From contig JANAVB010003999.1 of NCBI GenBank assembly GCA_029216955.1, positions 3,414,675 through 3,478,674 of the forward strand: a stretch of 64,000 nucleotides of DNA, given 5' to 3'. Shown here in pieces: positions 32,439-44,989 of this stretch; the first letter of the stretch is position 1, and each line of letters begins with the position of its first letter. This stretch comes from Iris pallida. Lineage: Eukaryota; Streptophyta; Magnoliopsida; Asparagales; Iridaceae. The notes under the pieces were generated by a model, which had not been told where the DNA came from, did not search any database, and saw only the letters and a list, made by a program, of their open reading frames with translations. The position numbers were made by a program, and so were the translations under genes.

Positions 32439-35400
32439 TTATTTTATATCATCGAATGCTTTCTGACATTCATCATTCCAGACGAAAGAAATACCTTTCT
32501 TCATGAGTTTATTGAATGGTCTGCAGCGTCCTGAAAGATTAGAGATGAATCTCCTGATATAAGCGATCCTTCCTTGAAATCCTCGTAGCTCTTTTAAGGT
32601 GCGTGGAGGACGCATCTCTTGGATGGCTTTGATCTTCTCGGGATCCATGTGTATACCTTTAGAGGTAATGACGAAGCCGAGAAATTTACCACTAGAGACG
32701 CCTAAGAAGGACTTAGTAGGGTTCATCTTTAATTGATGCTTACGCATTAGATCAAATATAGTCTTCAAATCTTGGATATGATCCTCCTTTTGTCGACTTT
32801 TGACTGCAATATCATCAACGTAGCATTCGACTGTTTTTCGCAAATGTTCACGGAATATAGTGCTCATGGCTCGTTGATAAGTTGCTCCTGCATTCTTGAG
32901 ACCGAATGGCATAACTGTATAACAATATGTACCAATCGGCGTTCTGAAAAAAGTGTGTTTCTCGTCATCTGGAAACATTTTAATCTGATTGTACCCGGAA
33001 TACCCATCCATGAATGACATCCGTTCAAACCCACAGGTATTATCGATCATGACATCAGTGATTGGTAGAGGAAATTCGTCTTTAGGATATGCCGCATTGA
33101 GATCGTGAAAGTCTATGCAAACTCTGATCTTGCCAGTCTTTTTAAGAACAGGAACTATGTTAGCCACCCAATCGGGATATTGTTCCTCTCGAATAAACCC
33201 AGAGGCCATGAGTTTATTAACTTCAGCTTCAATTGCATCCATGATGTCTGGACAAAATTGTCGCTGTTGTTGTTTGACCGGTTTAGCATTCGGCAAGATA
33301 TTGAGCTTGTGAGTTGTGATTTGTGGATCGAGTCCTGGCATATCTTCATAACTCCAAGCGAAGACATCGATGTAGTCACGAATGAGTTTGATCATGTCTT
33401 GCTTATCAGTTTCTGAAAGACTTTCACTGATGAATATTGGTTTGGGAGATCCCTCTTTACCAACATCTATTTGAACAAGTTTGTCTTCAGTCGGAGGTTC
33501 TTTTTGCTCAAATCGGAACTCCCATTGATTATCTAACTTTTGGGCCCATTGTTCTGATTCAGGTGAGATTTCAAACTCATCTTCGTCTTCATCACTTTCT
33601 TCAGAACGGTCAATGGAGACCATGTTGGAAGACAGAATATTGCAGTAGAAATCACCGATACTCGTATCGGAATCCCAAGAGGTAGTACTAGAAGAATCAG
33701 ATCTCTTATCTTCGTCAGATTCGGGATCTTCATGAACAATATTGATAAAAGGTGTAGGAGCAGTATAACCCAATCCGCATTTTGTCCTCCCATATTTCAG
33801 AGGAGGAATCCGGACAGGCATTTTTCTTTCTTTTCCACTGTTGAGGCCAGTTCTGAAGTCATAGCCCATATTTTTAATGATGTCTTTAGATTGCTGACTA
33901 TAACGACGTAGTTGTAATCTTCCAGTATCATCATTTTTGTCTTCATCTTCGAAATCAGAAGGATTTTGGGGCCCTTTGTAGAAGAATATTGGAATGTCTC
34001 CTGGCTTTCTGCTGGGAACTAGAAAGTACGAAGATTGTACTGATTCTAGGGATACATCTGTATGAACAGTCTGTACAACTCCTATGGTTATTGTGTTCAA
34101 GTCATCTAACAAATATAAATAACTATGAACATAATTACACACATCAATATACTGCAAAGATGGAGACTTTTCATTAAATGTAAAAGCAGCAATATTTACA
34201 TTGGGAGAAGGCTGAGCCTTAGAGATCTTAGCTAAATCAATGACTAAAGGGGGAGAAGATGAACGAGAAGAAGCGTTGTTTAGATTAAGATCGATAACAA
34301 ATGGCTCAGAAGAGGTGAGCTCCCTTGAAGCTTGAGATGGAAGAGTAATCCGCCCTCCAACGGGAATTAGCAGAGTATCCTGTTTCACATGTGAAGATGC
34401 AGGAACTACAGTACGCCCACTGACAGGAATGATCAGTGTATCTTGAGTAGACGACTGAGGTAATGGAGAAATTCGTCCACTCACCGGAATGATGAAAGAA
34501 CCTTCTCCAGAGGGTTTGGGAGATTGTTGCTGAGTAGTTCGACCTTTAACAGGAATTATTAAAGTCTCACTTTGTGAATCCTCTTTCTCCATAGCTTGTA
34601 TTACCCTTGTATACTCTTCTTTGTACATCCGGGAATCATTGAAATAGGCTTCAACCCCATGGAAGGGATTTATATCAGCGACTTCCTTTTGTACTCTTCC
34701 ATTGCTGTCAATGTATTTGAAACACTGATGAAGAGTAGAAGGCACCACATTATTTTCATGAAGAAATGGCCTCCCCAAAAGAAGATTGTAAGATCCCACG
34801 ATCTCGATCACATAGAAAGTGACTTTGGATCTGAAATCGCCTATCTGAAGTTTCAGATGAATCTTCCCCAAAGGCTCGCTTCGGCTTTGATTGAATCCCA
34901 AGATAGTAGTAACTGTCTTGGAAAGCTTGTGAAGAGGGATTTTTAGTTCATCCAACAGACTCTTTGGCATTATGCTTATAGCAGACCCTGGATCAATAAG
35001 GATATGATCTATCTTCATCGTATCGATATAACCGGTATAATAGAGAGGTCGATCATGTCGATTATCCTCCAATAGCATGTCATCTTGTGTAAAGGTGATA
35101 TTTGGGATAATCTCCAGTACACTGTTGCAATGTAAGCAAGTGGCAGGTTCTGCATCTGGCTTCTTTAACTGTGCAAGACAAGAGTCAGCCTGAAGAAGTG
35201 CTTCACTTAAAGTCTCCCGAGTCTCTTTGGAGAGACGTAGAAGTTCAAAGAGGGACATTCTAGCTGGAGTATTAGCAAGTTGAGCTAAAATATCGAAGTT
35301 ATAAGGCTTCTGAAGTCCAAGAGGAGAAGACTTCTTGATTGGCTTATCAAATCGAGCATGTTGTTTGCCTTTCTCAAGAGCTATAGGCTTGGAAGGAGCA

Positions 35401-35615
35401 GGTTCAACTGGTGCAGTGGAAGGAATAGGTGCAGTGGATGATTCTTCTTCAAGAGGAACATTAGGAGCATCTTTATCAGTAAGAGGGGTATCAGGAGTAT
35501 CCTCAGGATTCTTGGAATAATCCTTTAAATAAGATTTCCCTGTTCGAGTAGCACCAGCAAGTGCTTCTTCTTTATCTTTTGGCTCTGTGTCAGAGATAGA
35601 TCCAAGAGAAGTCAT
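32439..35615 (-). pseudogene. Tat1 protease and reverse transcriptase, 1058-codon ORF
   Basis: It is open to TAG at 35697, upstream of the first Met used here. Domains: linker with Ser/Pro/Thr (1-160); aspartic protease around residues 200-300 with LIDPGSAISIMP and LLGRPFLHENN; a repetitive linker with four IIPVSGR-like units (about 350-430); an acidic segment; RT from about 760 with RVCIDFHDLNAAYPKDEFPL, MPFGLKNAGATYQ and the catalytic YVDD near 932-935. It lies in a different frame from gag, so gag-pol expression would need frameshifting, splicing or an intact parent. This ORF alone is open, but pol is broken downstream. Confidence 0.93.
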
Positions 35616-35722
35616 ATGACATGACTTAATCTTTCCAGCCTTCTTGGACTTTCGAGAAGTAGTCTTTTGAAGAGGAGAAGATTCAAAAATCTGCCACTAG
35701 ATCAGGATGAATCCACATAATT

Positions 35723-38700
35723 TCTCATGTTTCCATAGTAATTGGCACCAATCCTTCAGATTGTGGAGGAGGAATATTCACTATATCAAGAGTCACCTTG
35801 GGAATAGGAACGATCCCGCTTTCAAGGAGTTGAGGAGGGAAGTCTCCAAATTGCATAGAGACGACATTGGAAGTGACGGTCTTCCCTTTTGGAGTAAGAG
35901 AGATAGCTCCAAACTTAATCATTTTTTGGATCTTTCCTTTCAGTACATAACATGTACGAATTGTATGACCCAACATTCTGTGGTATGGACAGTATTTGGG
36001 ATGATTTGTCTTACCAGCTTCATCAGGTTTCTTGATTTCAGGTAATTGTATTTTATTACCTTTCAACAGACATTCAAAGATACCAAGGACATCGTCGTCA
36101 TCAAAAGAGTATTCTTCTTTAGGGCGAGGTTGTCTTGGTTGTTGAGTTGTAGAGGTAGGAGAAGTTTGAACATTTGATGCATCTTTGCTCTGAAGATTAA
36201 CTTCAAGGGTTTCTTTTCCCTTGCGAGCATTAGATTTAGCATTATTGTTAGTACCTTGACCTGTTTCTTTGGGAGTCATCTGCACTCCTAAACCTTTAAA
36301 GGTTTCAGCACTAATTTCTGTGGCCTTGGCACTAACTATGAAGGAAGGCCAGTCTTGGAATTGAGTAGATCCTGTCCACATGCTGATGATTGGCAACAAG
36401 TTTGATTTGCATGTGTCGATGGTGACAGCATCAGGAGTTCCAAGAGGCATCTTCAGAGCTTCTCTTCGAAACCGTTCAATGAAATCCTCTGTAGTTTCAT
36501 TATTTTTCTGCTTGATTCTAATAAGAGCAGACATAGTCATGTCATTGATCCCTTCATAGAACCGTTCAAGAAATATCTGTTTGAAACCGGCAAATGAGGT
36601 AATGTACCCATCTGGAAGACTTCTATACCATTCATAAGCCGTTTCCTTGAGGCATCCAATAAACACCCGAGTAAGGAGGGCGTCACTTGGTTGCAATTGA
36701 TCAGTCATCACTTCAAAGTGATTAATAAACTGACTTGGAGAAGTGGTTCCATCATAGAACGAGATAGTAGGAGGCTTGTATTTAGGAGGATACGATACTT
36801 GCTTCCATTCTATCGGATAAGGTCGCTTGATGCCTAACCTTTGTAAACCATCTTTTTGTTTGAATGCCTCGAATTGAGTTTTGAGATTCCTCAATTCTTC
36901 ATTAACAACTCCGGAAGATTGTGGAGTTATAGCTTGTAGAGAATAGTTGGAAGGAGGAACAGCATTGTAAGTACTACCCCCAGCTCCAGAGAGACTAGGA
37001 TTTGGTTGAGCTGGTCCAGGAGTATTGGATTGTACTGCTGGAGGAACTTGTACTGGACTTATAACAGTGTCAATTGGTATAGCATCTGGTATATTCTGTC
37101 GATTTTGCATCTGTGTTGCCATGAGTTCATACATCGACTTCATAGTATCAGCCATAGACTTCATTTGCTGTTCCAAAGAAGCGATCCTTTGTTCTTGAGG
37201 AGTCAAGGAAGAAGAAGGTTCATCAGTATTTCCATCAACCATATAAGTCGTGACTGTACGAGGGATTATTGATGAACTGGTGGATGTTGTTTGTTCTGAA
37301 TCATTGCTTTGTGCATCAAAGTCAATTATAGGAGAACTACCCCTAATAGGAAGAGGTGGGAAGTTAGATTCTCCAAGAAATTCAGAATCATCTTCAGAAA
37401 TCAAAGTTCTTTGACTAGAGGCCAAGACTCTTGCTCTTGTGCCTCTGTATACTCCATCTGGACTATCAGTTCTACCCCCAGTACTCCGAGAGGTCATGTT
37501 GACAGAAGCAAACAAAGGCTCATCTTCATCAGGCATAGGTTCACACTGAATCTGATTGAAAATAGATTGTCGTTTTGTTTGACATATGCATTGTATTGTG
37601 ATTCTCGGCTGGAAGTCACATTCATGATCAACATAGTCCTGAACCATTGATTGACATCTGCATTGAATTATGACTCTTGGCTGGAAGTCACATTCAGCAT
37701 GATCCATTGTCATAGAATTATTCCTTCTCTTCTGTTGAAGGTGTTCTCGTAAATCTGTCTGTGACGACTGAGGTACATCAGAGAACACTCTTTGTGTATT
37801 TTTAGGAATATATTTCTGGTTCTTGGGTCTTGATGGCTCTTGATTATATAGAGAGTGATTAATATGAGCCACATAATTTCTAGCATACTCTGCATCCGGA
37901 ACTTTTATTTTCATACCCGATTGGTGTGGTTTCTTAACACCAGAAGTGTTTCCCAAACGGGTTTGATTAAGTTTTGTTCTTAGATCAATTGGAGGTAACA
38001 CATTGGTTTTTGAAACTTGGAGTTTTCCTTCCATTGATCTAGATATTTGCAGAGAAGGAAGAGTTGAACCACCCCCTTGATTAGGAGTTGGTAACAGACC
38101 TTTTCTAGACAAATTTTGTGCCCAATTCGAAGAAGTCGTAGAAGAAGACATTAAAGAATGTTTCTTCTTAGACTTATTCAAGTTTTGAGACATAGAATGT
38201 CCAGAAGGAAGAGTAGTCAAAAGACTATCTCCTTTTCTTTGACTAACAAAATTGTCAGTCAAAGCTGTTCATGAAGTAAAAACTACAGGAGCAGAAGAAA
38301 CAACTAAAGAGTTATTTCTTTTCGAAGGGACTTTGTGTGGAAGACCACCCCCAGTTCTAGTAGAACTTGGCACAGAAGAAGAGAAGCTAAAGAGCTATTC
38401 TTCTTAGATGAAATACACGCCGAAACAGACTTAGTTAAAGAACCACTGCTGTCAGCGTGACTTTTGATTTGAGAAATACACGCTGGAACAGATTTGGCTA
38501 AGGAACCAGTACTGTCAGCGTGATTTTTGATTTTGGAAATACACGCTGGAACAGATTTGACTAAGGAGCCAGTACTGTCAGCGTGATTTTTGAATGTGAG
38601 ACTGCACGCTGGAATAGATTTGGCTAAAGAGCCAGTACTGTCAGCGTGACCTTTGATTGCTGTCATCTTCGAGCGCACAAGAGTGTGCGTGCTTGCAGTA

Positions 38701-38936
38701 GAGTCCTTGCCAGTGTTAGGAGTAGACACTGTGGCAAAGACTCCACCATTGACTGCCAACTGATTCTTAGGGACATAGACAGAGCGTCCCTTCGACTTGG
38801 CAGTGGTGATGGAGGCTGAAGTGGGCTTGCCACCCTTAGCCCGCTACATTTCTTCATAGGCGAGTTGATCGAATTGGATCGTCATCACCTTCTTCGTTGA
38901 GCCGATTGACGAAGTGTCGCATTGAGTTGTTGCCAT
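35723..38936 (-). pseudogene. Tat1 gag, disrupted near its N-terminus
   Basis: The start codon at 38936 lies 21 bases after the PBS. It reads MTIQFDQLAYEEM and then hits TAG (38844). A 21-residue unit HADSTGSLAKSVPAC is repeated four times (38390-38660), then a frameshift and a TGA near 38267 precede the long open part (38262-35726, 845 codons). That part holds the gag domain (FIGCLKETAYEWYRSLPDGY, FLERFYEGINDMTMSALIRI) and a knuckle-like CPYHRMLGHTIRTC. A Cys-rich duplication, CDFQPRITIQC, occurs at 37570-37700. Role: capsid and RNA packaging. Confidence 0.9.
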
Positions 38937-38956
38937 CTCAGAAGAGGAGATGGTTT

Positions 38957-38974
38957 TCCCCAACAGAGTCGCCA
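38957..38974 (-). other. Tat1 primer-binding site
   Basis: On the minus strand TGGCGACTCTGTTGGGGA starts three bases after the 5' LTR end. Tat/Ogre-type elements have PBSs of this TGGCGACTC...GGGGA form, thought to pair with tRNA-Arg. The tRNA assignment is from family knowledge, not shown here. Confidence 0.8.
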
Positions 38975-38977
38975 ATT

Positions 38978-39971
38978 TATTTTTCATAAATAAATTCACT
39001 TTATTTATTGTGTATATGGGAAAATTACAACTGTAGGAATCCGATCTAGAAGACGATCGCTTTATCCCTTGGACTATGCGAAGAAGAAAAGCTCTCAAAA
39101 TTTTGACAGTAAGTTAGATAACTATGTATCTGTACCATGAATGAGAAAAAGAACTCTATTTATAGAGTCGAAAATAACTGAAAAAGATGACTGTCTTCAC
39201 AGCATGTGCCTAGTTAAAAATCACGCAGGATTTAACATACGCAAGGTTGTGAGCAGTTACTGGACGTGGCCTGTAACTGTTGGATACATGGCAATCATGC
39301 ATGAGTCGTGTGCAAGTTACAGGACACGCAGGCGAGAGATCAGTGGCATGGCTGCCACGTACTCCAATTTGATGAAATCCACGCAGACTTGTTGAAGACG
39401 AAATCCACGCAGACTCGGGACAGAAAGCTTTAAAATCCACGCAAACTTGGGGCGAGAAGCTTCAGAATCCACGCAGACTTGGGGCAAAAAGCTTCAAAAT
39501 CCACGCAGACTTGAGGGAAGAAACTTCAGAATCCACGCAAACTTGAGACGGAAAGCTCAAAATATACGCGGACTTTGGGAAGGAACATAATCCACGCTCG
39601 ATTGAGGCAGGACTGCCAGCTGTCTTGATTCGACGTGCCTCGACTGACACAAAATCTATGACAGTGATTGCTTTTGTCAGTCGCATTAAATGACAAGAAG
39701 CTCTTTTGGTACGCCAACTTGGTGAAGGCTGAGTCTTGCTAAAGAAGATTTCAAAAGTCACGCAATAGGCGGCTATGATCTCTCGAGTTCTGTGCATACG
39801 TGGCATACGAGAAGACATTCTTCGACTGTCGTGCTGTCAGTCATAATTATACTCTGACAAATGATGAGCTGTTTCCCAGCGTGACTTTTAAATATTGTCC
39901 TGATCAACTCAGCGTGACTGTTGGACTTGTTCTGATCAACTCAGCGTGACTGTTCATTTTTAAGGCCTACA
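38978..39971 (-). repeat. Tat1 5' LTR
   Basis: It is the same length (994 bp) as the other copy and about 98 percent identical by eye. It contains the same 35-bp CCACGCAGACTTG repeats (39375-39600). The terminal TG at its plus-coordinate start is TA here. Confidence 0.93.
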
Positions 39972-40294
39972 GTCGGTACTATAGCGACGTAACAAAGTCG
40001 CAGAACGTCGCCATTTGGCTCTAAAGCCATGTCAGCATCGATGCATGTCAAGTCGCTCAACGTCGCTAGGTTACGTCGATAAATGATGACGTTTTACGTC
40101 GCTGGTAGTCGCTGAATTAGCTACGTGTCCGCGTCGCTAAGTCTCGTCGCAATAACGACGTATTGCGACGTTATGTTGTTTAGTGACTAGGTTAATCGTG
40201 ACTACGTGCAAACGTCGCTAATCGATATTAGCGACGTTTTTTCCCAATTTAGCGACGTCCTGAGGCGTCGATAATTTGACAGATTTTAGTAGTG

Positions 40295-42042
40295 AGATAA
40301 GATAAGAAATAATAACAATATCACTAGAACAACTAGAATCTACAAGGATCGTAAGACAAAAAAATGAAGAAGGAACAACAAGACTAACTAAGGATAACTA
40401 CCAGGCAACTCACATAGAAGAATAGTGAGATCCACCTCAGCTAGCAATATCATGATGTCCAATACTGAGGGCACAACTACTCCTAAAATTTTGTCAACAT
40501 ATCCAGTCAGGATGGAACGAGCACAAATCTCAAATAACAGTTCTAATTAGACGATATTAAAAATGTAGCAGTAAATAGAGAGAATATACAAGAAATCATG
40601 AAATGTACATGTGAGTATCATGGCAAGGTAAGCTGTAAATCTAGAGCTAGAACAAGGCAAGTAAAACTGATCATGACATGTACAAGAATCAAGAATCATC
40701 TATCTATGTGTGTGAGTACTAGTTTCAACATGTGGCCGGCTTGGGTCTGCACAAGGTCTACTGGCCTGGTTAATCATACATGGGGTGTATGATTAACACT
40801 CACAAGATCTACAAGAATAACAAGGTGGATAATGACCACACATCTACACTAATACTCCCCATCCCCGACTAGTATAGTGGATCCAACCATGACACATCAT
40901 GACACTCGATTCTCCGAGAGGGTAGCTAGCCTTCGCAGGAATCGTGTCTATACAATGCACAAGGAACAAGAAAGACTTGCACAAGATATACCAAGGAAAG
41001 CGAGGAATAACATCTCATGACGGGATCCAGAGAAATATCAATCCGTGTGAACAATGTGTCAAGAGAACAAGGGTATCTACACTAAATACAAGAAACATAA
41101 ACGATATCATAAAACAGAATTATTATCAGAGAATGTACTCGCCTGAGATCTGGTAGAATATGTCAACTGTGTAATCTGGCTCAGAGTGAAATCACAGACC
41201 TAAAGATGAGATATATATATAAGCTAATTAGGGTTTGGAAGTAAAATCAAGTCATACTAAGTCAAACTAGGTCAAGGCAAGTCAAAGCAAGTCAAACTAG
41301 GTCAATCTAAGTCAAGGGTTGACTTACAGTTGACTTTTGGTCAACTGGTCAACTCTGGTCAACCCTATGTCAACTCTAGGTCAAACTTGACTAACGTTGA
41401 CTAACAGCTGACTTTGGGTCAACTTTGGTCCAGTTCTAGTCAATTTTAGGCTGCGGTTGACTTCCGGTTGACTTTGGTCAAAAATAGTCAACTGTGGTCA
41501 ACCAAGGTCAAAACTAGTCTAACCTAGGTCAATGTTGACTCTACTTCGACGTTTAGTCAAGGCAGTCAACCATGGTCAAACAGGGTCAAGGCTAGTCTCT
41601 ATAAACATCTACAGGGTCAACACATTCAATTTCAGTGGTTATGAAATCACTGGAATCGATGGATCTCAAAATACCACAAAAGGAGAAAGATTATAATAAT
41701 AGGGTGAAAACCTACAGATATTGTCGGATGGTGAAACAACCATTACCAACGTGTCCAGAATGGTCGAAATAGCTAGAATAGCATGCCCATAAGTCCAATT
41801 TGGACACAGGGGCAAAAAGGTAATTTCGGATCAAAACGGTGTCCGTGTCGGACCCTTTTTGCACCAAAAAATGTACCAAAATAAAAGTGTACTAAACCTA
41901 AAAAATTATATTTCCACGAATCCAGAATGACGATACGAACCCAACGGTATATTCAGAATTGGATTCCGTTGACCCGATCTCAAATTGGTCCGTTGACTAG
42001 GACATTGAAATTCCGATTTGCACGGAAAAGCGTGTCGGAGCC
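40295..42042 (-). repeat. LTR-A, second piece
   Basis: The LTR resumes after CACTA1. TATCCAGTCAGGATGGAACG (40500) matches LTR-G at 63542 and LTR-H at 10781. ORFs at 40598 and 40944 show no domain. The piece carries the TTGAC array (41248-41600) and the first copy of a 150-bp repeat (41900-42042). Confidence 0.85.
41248..41600. repeat. GTCAA/TTGAC array in LTR-A
   Basis: GGTCAA, AGTCAA or their complement TTGAC appear more than 30 times in 350 bases, in both orientations. TTGAC followed by C or T is the W-box core recognised by plant WRKY factors. Binding is inference. Confidence 0.85.
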
Positions 42043-43414
42043 TGTCACGACCCGCACCCTGTATAGGGGCACGAGAAGTGGGTACGTCCAGCCTACGCCG
42101 CAGTGTCAACGATAGTAAGTTGTCCTAGGTTGCTAACTAATCTCATGCAGTGTATATAATGAACTTGTCCAGATGTCAGCTCCGAATGGAGGACAAGTAA
42201 AGGATAGGATATACTCAATCACAGTCTAAAACACGATAAGATAACACAAAAGTTATACCTAAGGAATTAAAGATAATAACAACTAACTACTAAAATAATA
42301 CAACATTATCTCAAACAAACTTAATACAAACTCAATATCTTAACTTTAATACAACAAGTCAAAACATGAAAGCTAAAGTAGTCTACTAGCTAATCTCCTG
42401 AATTACTCCTGAGAGTCGGGACCAAAGGTAGCTAATCTCTCGCCAGGTCCATGGTAAGTAGGGCATGTGTCCTCAGGATTATCATCTGTAATATTTTCAA
42501 CAGGTCCAATCAGGACAAGAACGAGTACAACTCATCTAGAAAATTCAAGTAAATGACAAAGAACTATAAAGCAGTTATAGACAGTTTTATTGATGAGCAT
42601 GGCAATTTTATACAGGTAATGATGGCATAGAGAATCAGTAAGATACAAGAAAAGAAAGGTAACTAAAACAAGAGAAGAATCATGGCAATGAAGACGGTAA
42701 TAAAAGCTAACTGAACTAGAATAACATGTATGAGTCCAGACAGTACAATATAAGTCTAATGTAATCCCAGTATGAGTCCAGTCCATATAATCCGATACCA
42801 GATGATTTTCGGTACAAGATGAGTCCAACAGTGATCAATGAATCCAGGGTGAGTCCAACTATGATCTAACAGTGTGTTTTAAAATATCGAGATCGACATG
42901 TAAACGGCTGTAGGTATCAGGCACAACTCTCACGGATCAGGCAAGAGATGGCTATGCTTCTGGTAGATTCCAGTGGGAGATTCCGGATTTGGGGTATGTC
43001 TACATGTCTTACTCAATATTTTCCCGCCCAGCAAGTGAATCCAAAATCGACAAAAGAATCGAGATGAGTCCGGCCAATACATAATGATTCCAGAAATGAT
43101 TCCGGAATGATTCCAATGACTTCAGTAATAGAGGCCAGCAAGTAAGGTATGTGTCGATACATGAATCCAGAAATATCTATACGTGTTGATACAGAGAATC
43201 ACATAGAACTAACTAGAACTGAAATACAGTAATTGACAAATAAATGAGAGAACTATCAGAGAATGTACTCGTCTGATACTCTGAAAAGAGTAGTGTAATA
43301 TCAGATGTCTGTACCAGGATCACAATGTCCTAAAATAGAGTAATACAGTTTTGACATGTCTAAAATGAAGGTAAATGAAATTTACAATGCAATCTATATG
43401 AATTCTAAGCCAAT

Positions 43415-44080
43415 CTAGGTCAAAGTCAAACTTGGTCAACTCTACAGTCAAACTAAGTCAAATTAAGTCATACTAGGTCACAAGAAGTTAATCTAAGTCA
43501 TACAAGGTCAAACAAGGTTAAACAAGTCTAATCTAGGTTAAAGTCAACTCTTGGTCAAACATTCTAGCCAAACTAGTCAAGTTATCTAAGGTTTAGTCAA
43601 TAATGGTCAGACTAGTCAATATGGTCAAACTAGGTCAATGGTCAACTATCTAAGTCAAACTCTATAAGGCTAACTCAAAACCAAACATAGGCTAACATGT
43701 CTTAGGATACCTAAGATACTATATCACAATGTTAAGGTATAACCAATTATCTATACAAAGTATATCACACATAAATACATATATATAATACCAACCTTAA
43801 TCTTATAATCAAGCTAATCCCATACTCCAACTCAAGTCATGACTTAACTCTAAGTATCTCACTTAACCCCATACATATCTTAATCTACATAGGATTATCC
43901 TTATAATCCATATGGTTAAACCTAAACCAATTAGTTAGGGTTTAGTCAAACTTAAGTCATCAAGTCATCTAAAATCCATCTAAGTCAATTCTAGGTCAAT
44001 TAGGTCAAGGTTTGACCTATAGTTGACTTTGGTCAACAAGGGTCAACTTGCTACTTAAACTAGGTCTACTAGACCTATTG
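43415..44080. repeat. GTCAA array in LTR-B
   Basis: Dense AGGTCAA, AAGTCAA and TAGTCAA words, about one per 12-15 bases, as in LTR-A but mostly in one orientation. They contain the W-box core on the complementary strand. Confidence 0.82.
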
Positions 44081-44296
44081 GTCAATCCTAACTTGCTACT
44101 AACCATAGGCTAGTGAATCTAGGACACTAACACATATAGGAATATATATATATCCCACTATGTATATAACATATATATACTCTCAATATATATCTAATAC
44201 AAATATATATAATACATACCCTATATATATATACCAACTATATATATAGATAACCAAATATATATATAATACATATATATACACATATATATAACA

Positions 44297-44399
<103 letters not shown>

Positions 44400-44989
44400 A
44401 AATGGGATAGTGGTGTACATGCTTAGTGAGAGAGAGACGGTGTGTCATGTGTACATGAGAGTGGAAGGGGTGTGAGTGTGTGAGGGTGTGCACAGTGTGC
44501 TGGGAAGAGGGGCAGTGGTGTGTGTGTGTATAACAGTGAGAGGGGGGGTTCTATTCTCAGAAAAAACTGAGAAAGGGGAGACCCATAACTCACACATACA
44601 TATATACATATATACATACACACATTCCTACATATATACAAGTATATATACACTCACATACCCACATACACACACACATACATCTATACTTACCTATACA
44701 GTACATATGTACATAAATACGCATGTGTATCTACATAAAAATCAAATCAAAACTCAAATATAAAATCTGGAATTTCAGGATACTAATAGATACTGTGCAG
44801 TGAAAGAAAATTTGGGGGAATACCCAAATCCGAGTCCAAAACGACCTAAGGCCCAAAACCCTAGGTTGGTAACACTAGCCCTAGGTGTCCTCTAGTGTCC
44901 TAAGTGTCTGACACGACACCATGACACGATTTGAAGTGTCCAAGTGATCAAAAACCAAATTGGGTAACACAGTGCACTGGAATTTGCAC

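Larger units (their letters stand above)
26534..39971 (-). mobile_element. Tat1: Tat-lineage Ty3/gypsy retrotransposon, structurally complete
   Basis: It has two 994-bp LTRs (26534-27527 and 38978-39971), differing by roughly 20 substitutions by eye, and a target duplication GTCAG/GTCGG. On the minus strand the order is LTR, primer-binding site, gag, protease, RT, RNase H, second RNase H, integrase, a 2.5-kb noncoding-looking region, polypurine tract, LTR. The dual RNase H and the PBS type place it in the Tat group (Ogre/Retand/Grande relatives). Gag and pol carry several stops and frameshifts. The region 27528-30054 bears genes on the opposite strand, listed separately. Confidence 0.95.
24385..40294. 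mobile_element. CACTA1 transposon, nonautonomous, interrupted by Tat1
   Basis: The ends CACTACCAAAA (24385) and TTTTAGTAGTG (40294) are inverted, and the 3-bp duplication AGA sits at 24382-24384 and 40295-40297. Subterminal regions (24400-24665; 26400-26528 continued at 39977-40275) are packed with GCGACGT/ACGTCGC words, the typical transposase-binding repeats of CACTA elements. Without Tat1 it is about 2.5 kb. I find no transposase domain, so it depended on another element to move. Confidence 0.92.
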
